7,126 nucleotides of DNA from Lawsonibacter hominis (lineage in GTDB: Bacteria > Bacillota > Clostridia > Oscillospirales > Oscillospiraceae): positions 1 through 7,126 of the forward strand of contig NZ_JACOPP010000055.1 in NCBI RefSeq assembly GCF_014287895.1. The letters run 5' to 3'. Made by a program: the position numbers and the translations under genes. Of the stretch, positions 4,844 to 7,126 are shown one piece after another. Numbering within the stretch: position 1 is the first letter of the stretch; each line of letters opens with the position of its first letter. The notes under the pieces were generated by a model, which was not told the DNA's origin, searched no databases, and worked only from the letters and a program-made list of their open reading frames with translations.

Positions 4844-6754
4844 TCAACCCCAACTGTCGGCCTGCTGGGTCTCATAGCCGATGAAGACTTCGTCGCCCTC
4901 GTTCAGGCCGCTGATGATCTCCACGCGGGTGGTGTCGGCAAGGCCCACCTCCACCGGTACGGCCCAGAAGCCCTCAGGACACTCCCAGGAGGGGTCCGGC
5001 TCGGCAATGCCGTTTTCCGGCATCTGCTCGGAACGGACAAAGACGATGGTGCCGGTGCCGTCGTCGCTGACGCCGGCGTAGCTGCCGGAGGAGCCGCCGC
5101 CCGCAGGCATGGGCACGGCCACCGCCATGAGCGGTTTGGCGGAAGCGCCGCCGGCGTAGGACTGGGGCGCGGCCTCGGCGTCGCCGCCCGCTTCCTCGTC
5201 CACAACGGCTCCGTCGTCTGCGATGGCTCCGTCGCCCATCCCATCCGTACCGCTTGTCATACCGTCGCCGTTTGTGCCGCCGAAGCCTTCGATCCCGGCA
5301 AAGCTGACGTACTTGACCGCCTGGACGGGCACGGTCAGGCAGTCGTCGGACTGGCTGGCGACGAAGGAATAGTTGACGTACATGCCGGTCATGAGGCTGC
5401 CGTCGGGATTGTCCACCTTGACCACGGCGGGGAAGGAGGCTACGCCGTTTTCGCCCTTGGCGGTCAGGGAGACGCTCTCCACGATCCCCATATAGGGGGT
5501 GCCGTACTGGTCGATATTGACCATCATACCCGTCTTGACGTAGCCGATATTCCGCTCATCGATGCTGATATCCACGGTCATGACGCTGGTGTCGGCGATG
5601 GTGATGCCCTGTCCGGAGCTGACCTCCATGCCCTCGCTCAGGCTGCAGGAGAGGACGGTGCCTGAAATGGGGGCCACTGCGTTGTAATTGCTCAGCTCCT
5701 TCAAGGCGGTATCCAGCTTCTCCTGCGCGGTCTTCAGGGCGTCCTGCTTGGCGGAGATCTCCTCCTGGTTGTCCTCGGCGCCCAGCCGGACCAGCAGCTG
5801 GCCCGCTTTCACGTCGGCATAGTTGAGCAGCCCGGCGTACTCCACGGGGCCCTTGACCTTGGCGGTGATCTTGGTGGTCTCGTAATACTTGAACTGTCCG
5901 TTCTCATAGGGGTAGATGGGGGTGCCGTCGGCAGCCGTAAGGACGGCCGAGGCGTCCATCCCCTCGGTAAGCGTGCCGGGATTGTCCAGGACAAGGACAA
6001 CCTCAAAATAGATGCCGCCCTCGGGGGAGATGAAGCGCACCTTGTTGATCTGCTCCACCTTGCCGCTCAGCGTAGACATGACGGAAGGGATGGAGACCTG
6101 CACGGCCTGCCCCACGCTGATCTCGTTTTCGTATGTATAGTTATAGTAAAGGGACAGGCGCAGCTTGGTGTCGTTGACCAGCGTGGCAATGGGGTCCCCG
6201 GCGTTCACCGTGTTTCCGACCTTCAGGTCGGCCACCTCCATCAGCTTGCCGGAGTGCGGCGCGGAGATGGTCAGATCCTTGGCCGAATCATAGATGGCCT
6301 GCAGGTCCTTGGCGCACTTGTTCACCGTCTCCTGGGCGGCGGTCACCGCCTCCTGGGCGGCGGTGTCGTCCATCCGGTAAAGCTGCTCGCCCTCGGTCAC
6401 CTGCTGGCCCTCCTGCACATACAGCTCCAGGATGGTGCCGCCTGCGGTGGGGCTGACGGTGGCCGAATCCTTGGCCCGGGTGGAGCCGCTGCCCTCCACC
6501 ACGCTCTGAATGGAACCGCGGCTGACAAAATCGGTCATGGCGGTACCCTTGGAATCATCCTTTTTGAACACCAGGAAATAAAGGGCTGCGATCAATCCGA
6601 TCACCACCGCGGCGATGAGGACGATGGCCAGAATGATCTTGCCCACGCTGTGTTTTTTCTTTTTGCGCTTGCCGCTGGGCGCTGCAGGCGGCGTCGCCGG
6701 CGCAGCGGCGGCGGCCGCGACCTGGTCCAGAACCGGGGTTTGCTGTTGCGTCAT
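4844..6754 (-). CDS. Membrane fusion protein (HlyD/MacA-like adaptor), 636 aa, with duplicated lipoyl/barrel module
   Basis: Extracytoplasmic adaptor of the MacB-type system. Seen: a cytoplasmic Ala/Pro-rich then KRKKKK tail (1-38) and one membrane anchor (about 39-63). A first half-lipoyl motif at 94-129 (TVSPTAGGTILELYVQEGQQV) is followed by a short coiled coil (131-157), the second half-lipoyl at 160-193 and a beta barrel (about 197-271). The arrangement then recurs: half-lipoyl about 292-325, coil 328-356, half-lipoyl 357-388 (APISGTVLS...EGMEV), barrel 391-468. A Gly/Asp/Ala/Met-rich stretch (about 486-565) interrupts the membrane-proximal domain, which resumes at FVRSEQ and ends with GLADTTRVEIISGLNEGDEV. 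MacA/YknX-type adaptors are usually about 350-450 aa, so this one is enlarged. Start: ATG at 6754 with AGGAGG 8 nt upstream. It is the first gene of the operon. Family assignment is secure; the domain limits are my reading and need a structure prediction. Confidence 0.94.
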   Translation of the reverse strand: MTQQQTPVLDQVAAAAAAPATPPAAPSGKRKKKKHSVGKIILAIVLIAAVVIGLIAALYFLVFKKDDSKGTAMTDFVSRGSIQSVVEGSGSTRAKDSATVSPTAGGTILELYVQEGQQVTEGEQLYRMDDTAAQEAVTAAQETVNKCAKDLQAIYDSAKDLTISAPHSGKLMEVADLKVGNTVNAGDPIATLVNDTKLRLSLYYNYTYENEISVGQAVQVSIPSVMSTLSGKVEQINKVRFISPEGGIYFEVVLVLDNPGTLTEGMDASAVLTAADGTPIYPYENGQFKYYETTKITAKVKGPVEYAGLLNYADVKAGQLLVRLGAEDNQEEISAKQDALKTAQEKLDTALKELSNYNAVAPISGTVLSCSLSEGMEVSSGQGITIADTSVMTVDISIDERNIGYVKTGMMVNIDQYGTPYMGIVESVSLTAKGENGVASFPAVVKVDNPDGSLMTGMYVNYSFVASQSDDCLTVPVQAVKYVSFAGIEGFGGTNGDGMTSGTDGMGDGAIADDGAVVDEEAGGDAEAAPQSYAGGASAKPLMAVAVPMPAGGGSSGSYAGVSDDGTGTIVFVRSEQMPENGIAEPDPSWECPEGFWAVPVEVGLADTTRVEIISGLNEGDEVFIGYETQQADSWG

Positions 6755-6762
6755 GTTTCCTT

Positions 6763-6768
6763 CCTCCT
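6763..6768 (-). promoter_or_regulatory. Ribosome binding site of the adaptor gene
   Basis: The minus strand reads TTAGGAGGAAGGAAACATG. A perfect AGGAGG sits 8 nt before the ATG at 6754 and fixes the start of the first gene. It is the strongest SD in the operon; the ATPase relies on a weak one, as expected if ribosomes load mainly here. Confidence 0.85.
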
Positions 6769-6790
6769 AATTCACGGTACTCTGCTTGCC

Positions 6791-6819
6791 ATTGTACCAC
6801 CCGGGCAGGGCGTATGGAA
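6791..6819 (-). promoter_or_regulatory. Candidate operon promoter with extended -10
   Basis: The minus strand has TGGTACAAT (6799-6791), an extended -10 (TGn followed by TACAAT, 5 of 6 to consensus). The hexamer 17 bp upstream is TTCCAT (6819-6814), a poor -35. Transcription would start near 6784, leaving a leader of about 30 nt before the adaptor ATG. A good extended -10 with a weak -35 is what an activator-dependent promoter often looks like, and a repeat that could bind an activator lies just upstream. The call rests on motif reading only. Confidence 0.55.
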
Positions 6820-6838
6820 TTACAATCCAGTGACAAGT

Positions 6839-6856
6839 TCTTAAGTTATCCTTAAA
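6839..6856 (-). promoter_or_regulatory. Direct TTAAG repeats, possible response-regulator binding site
   Basis: The minus strand contains TTAAGG and TTAAGA whose starts (6855 and 6844) are 11 bp apart, inside AAATTTAAGGATAACTTAAG. Tandem half-sites one helical turn apart are typical of OmpR/PhoB-family regulators, and the position, about 55-70 bp upstream of the inferred start, suits an activator. No regulator gene is in the window, so the regulator and even the function are inference. The AT-rich patch stands out from its GC-rich surroundings. Confidence 0.35.
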
Positions 6857-6932
6857 TTTAGACGGCGCCGAAGGCGGAAAGTTTCCCGGGGCGCAAAAAA
6901 ATTCCAGCGTCCGCGACCTATCCGCCCGCCCT

Positions 6933-6954
6933 GGATGTACGCAGACGTGCATCC
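6933..6954. promoter_or_regulatory. 9-bp inverted repeat in the intergenic region (possible operator)
   Basis: GGATGTACG (6933-6941), CAGA, then CGTGCATCC (6946-6954): arms match at 8 of 9 positions, and the odd pair is G-T-compatible in RNA. No T-run follows on either strand, so a terminator is unlikely. It sits between the two divergent promoters, where a repressor or activator site would be expected. Role is inferred from position only. Confidence 0.3.
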
Positions 6955-7003
6955 GCCCGGCCATACATTATATATAAATGGAAGGCATGGCTTGTTTTAC
7001 AGC

Positions 7004-7014
7004 TTTGTTACAAA
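7004..7014. promoter_or_regulatory. Short palindrome TTTGTTACAAA upstream of the divergent promoter
   Basis: A 5-bp perfect dyad (TTTGT, T, ACAAA) lies about 14 bp upstream of the -35 of the plus-strand promoter, centred near -54 from its likely start. It could be an operator or upstream activator site. Dyads this short occur by chance in AT-rich DNA, so the call is weak. Confidence 0.2.
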
Positions 7015-7027
7015 TGGCCCGAAGCGG

Positions 7028-7056
7028 TTGACGGGGGACGGAAGATGATTTATAGT
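7028..7056 (+). promoter_or_regulatory. Sigma-A-type promoter of the divergent gene
   Basis: TTGACG (7028-7033) and TATAGT (7051-7056) are separated by exactly 17 bp; each hexamer matches the sigma-A consensus at 5 of 6 positions. Transcription should start near 7063, about 20 nt before the TTG start codon at 7083, with an SD in between. This is the best promoter in the window and needs no activator by its sequence. Confidence 0.7.
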
Positions 7057-7082
7057 CATCACAGAGGCAAGGGGAGTCATAC

Positions 7083-7126
7083 TTGGCTGGTAAGTCATGC
7101 CAATTTCAAGATGTGACGGCCCGGGA
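7083..7126 (+). CDS. 5' end of a divergent gene (partial), unknown product
   Basis: Only 14 codons are visible: TTG GCT GGT AAG..., read as MAGKSCQFQDVTAR, running off the window end. AAGGGGAG (7069-7076) lies 6 nt upstream of the TTG, and a strong promoter precedes it, so translation starting here is plausible. An out-of-frame ATG at 7097 (MPISRCDGPG) is also open to the end, but it is 20 nt from the SD and less likely. Too little is present to name a family. The divergent arrangement means this gene may share regulation with the exporter operon. Confidence 0.4.
   Translation, partial: MAGKSCQFQDVTAR

Noticed and set aside
4840..4875. ATG at 4875 as start of the ABC ATPase
   Set aside because: No SD, a 32-nt overlap with the adaptor gene, and 12 extra residues (MRPSRPTVGVDA) not expected in the family; ATG 4839 gives the canonical N-terminus.
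4811..5665. Plus-strand open frame opposite the adaptor gene
   Set aside because: Antisense shadow of a well-supported membrane fusion protein; His/Gly/Asp-rich with no start signal.
6967..6972. Second minus-strand -10 (TATAAT) further upstream of the operon
   Set aside because: It sits in a palindromic TTATATATAA tract and has no acceptable -35 at 16-18 bp; it is likely a composition effect, though a minor promoter cannot be excluded.

Overview
The window carries one compact minus-strand operon of four genes that fills about 87% of the sequence (6754 down to 529). It has a promoter-bearing intergenic region on its right and a gene-free, repeat-rich tail on its left. The coding DNA looks GC-rich. 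The genes combine a Gram-positive-style MacB exporter with a protein bearing three S-layer homology (SLH) domains. This suggests a Firmicute with an S-layer or SLH-type wall, most likely a GC-rich gut clostridium of the Oscillospiraceae kind. The taxonomic call is inference from gene content, composition and the look of the intergenic repeats; there is no marker gene here.

Transcription order on the minus strand is: a membrane-fusion (HlyD/MacA-type) adaptor of 636 aa (6754-4844); a MacB/LolD-type ABC ATPase of 231 aa (4839-4144); a MacB-type FtsX permease of 401 aa (4147-2942); and a secreted SLH protein of 799 aa (2928-529). Spacing is 4 nt, then a 4-nt overlap (GTGA), then 13 nt with the SD of the last gene overlapping the previous stop. 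The four are therefore almost certainly co-transcribed and translationally coupled. Adaptor, ATPase and permease should form a pump or mechanotransmission complex in the cytoplasmic membrane. The SLH protein would be exported by Sec and held on the wall polymer; its large C-terminal part is not a family I recognise. No TolC-like outer component is expected in such a cell, so a wall-anchored protein as the fourth partner is the most interesting biological suggestion.

The right intergenic region (6755-7082) separates this operon from a divergent plus-strand gene whose first 14 codons are visible (TTG start at 7083). It holds an extended -10 promoter for the operon, 11-bp-spaced TTAAG repeats resembling a response-regulator site, a 9-bp dyad, a short TTTGT/ACAAA palindrome and a good sigma-A promoter for the divergent gene.

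The left 528 bases hold no credible gene. They contain a 22-bp exact direct repeat (each copy a doublet of an 11-bp unit). They also contain a roughly 283-bp element abutting the SLH stop codon, with about 55-bp imperfect terminal inverted repeats and six successive hairpins, one of which is a canonical terminator for the operon. This element looks like an interspersed non-coding repeat. An 18-nt SD-containing block near position 50 (minus strand) recurs with one mismatch at the start of the divergent gene on the right.
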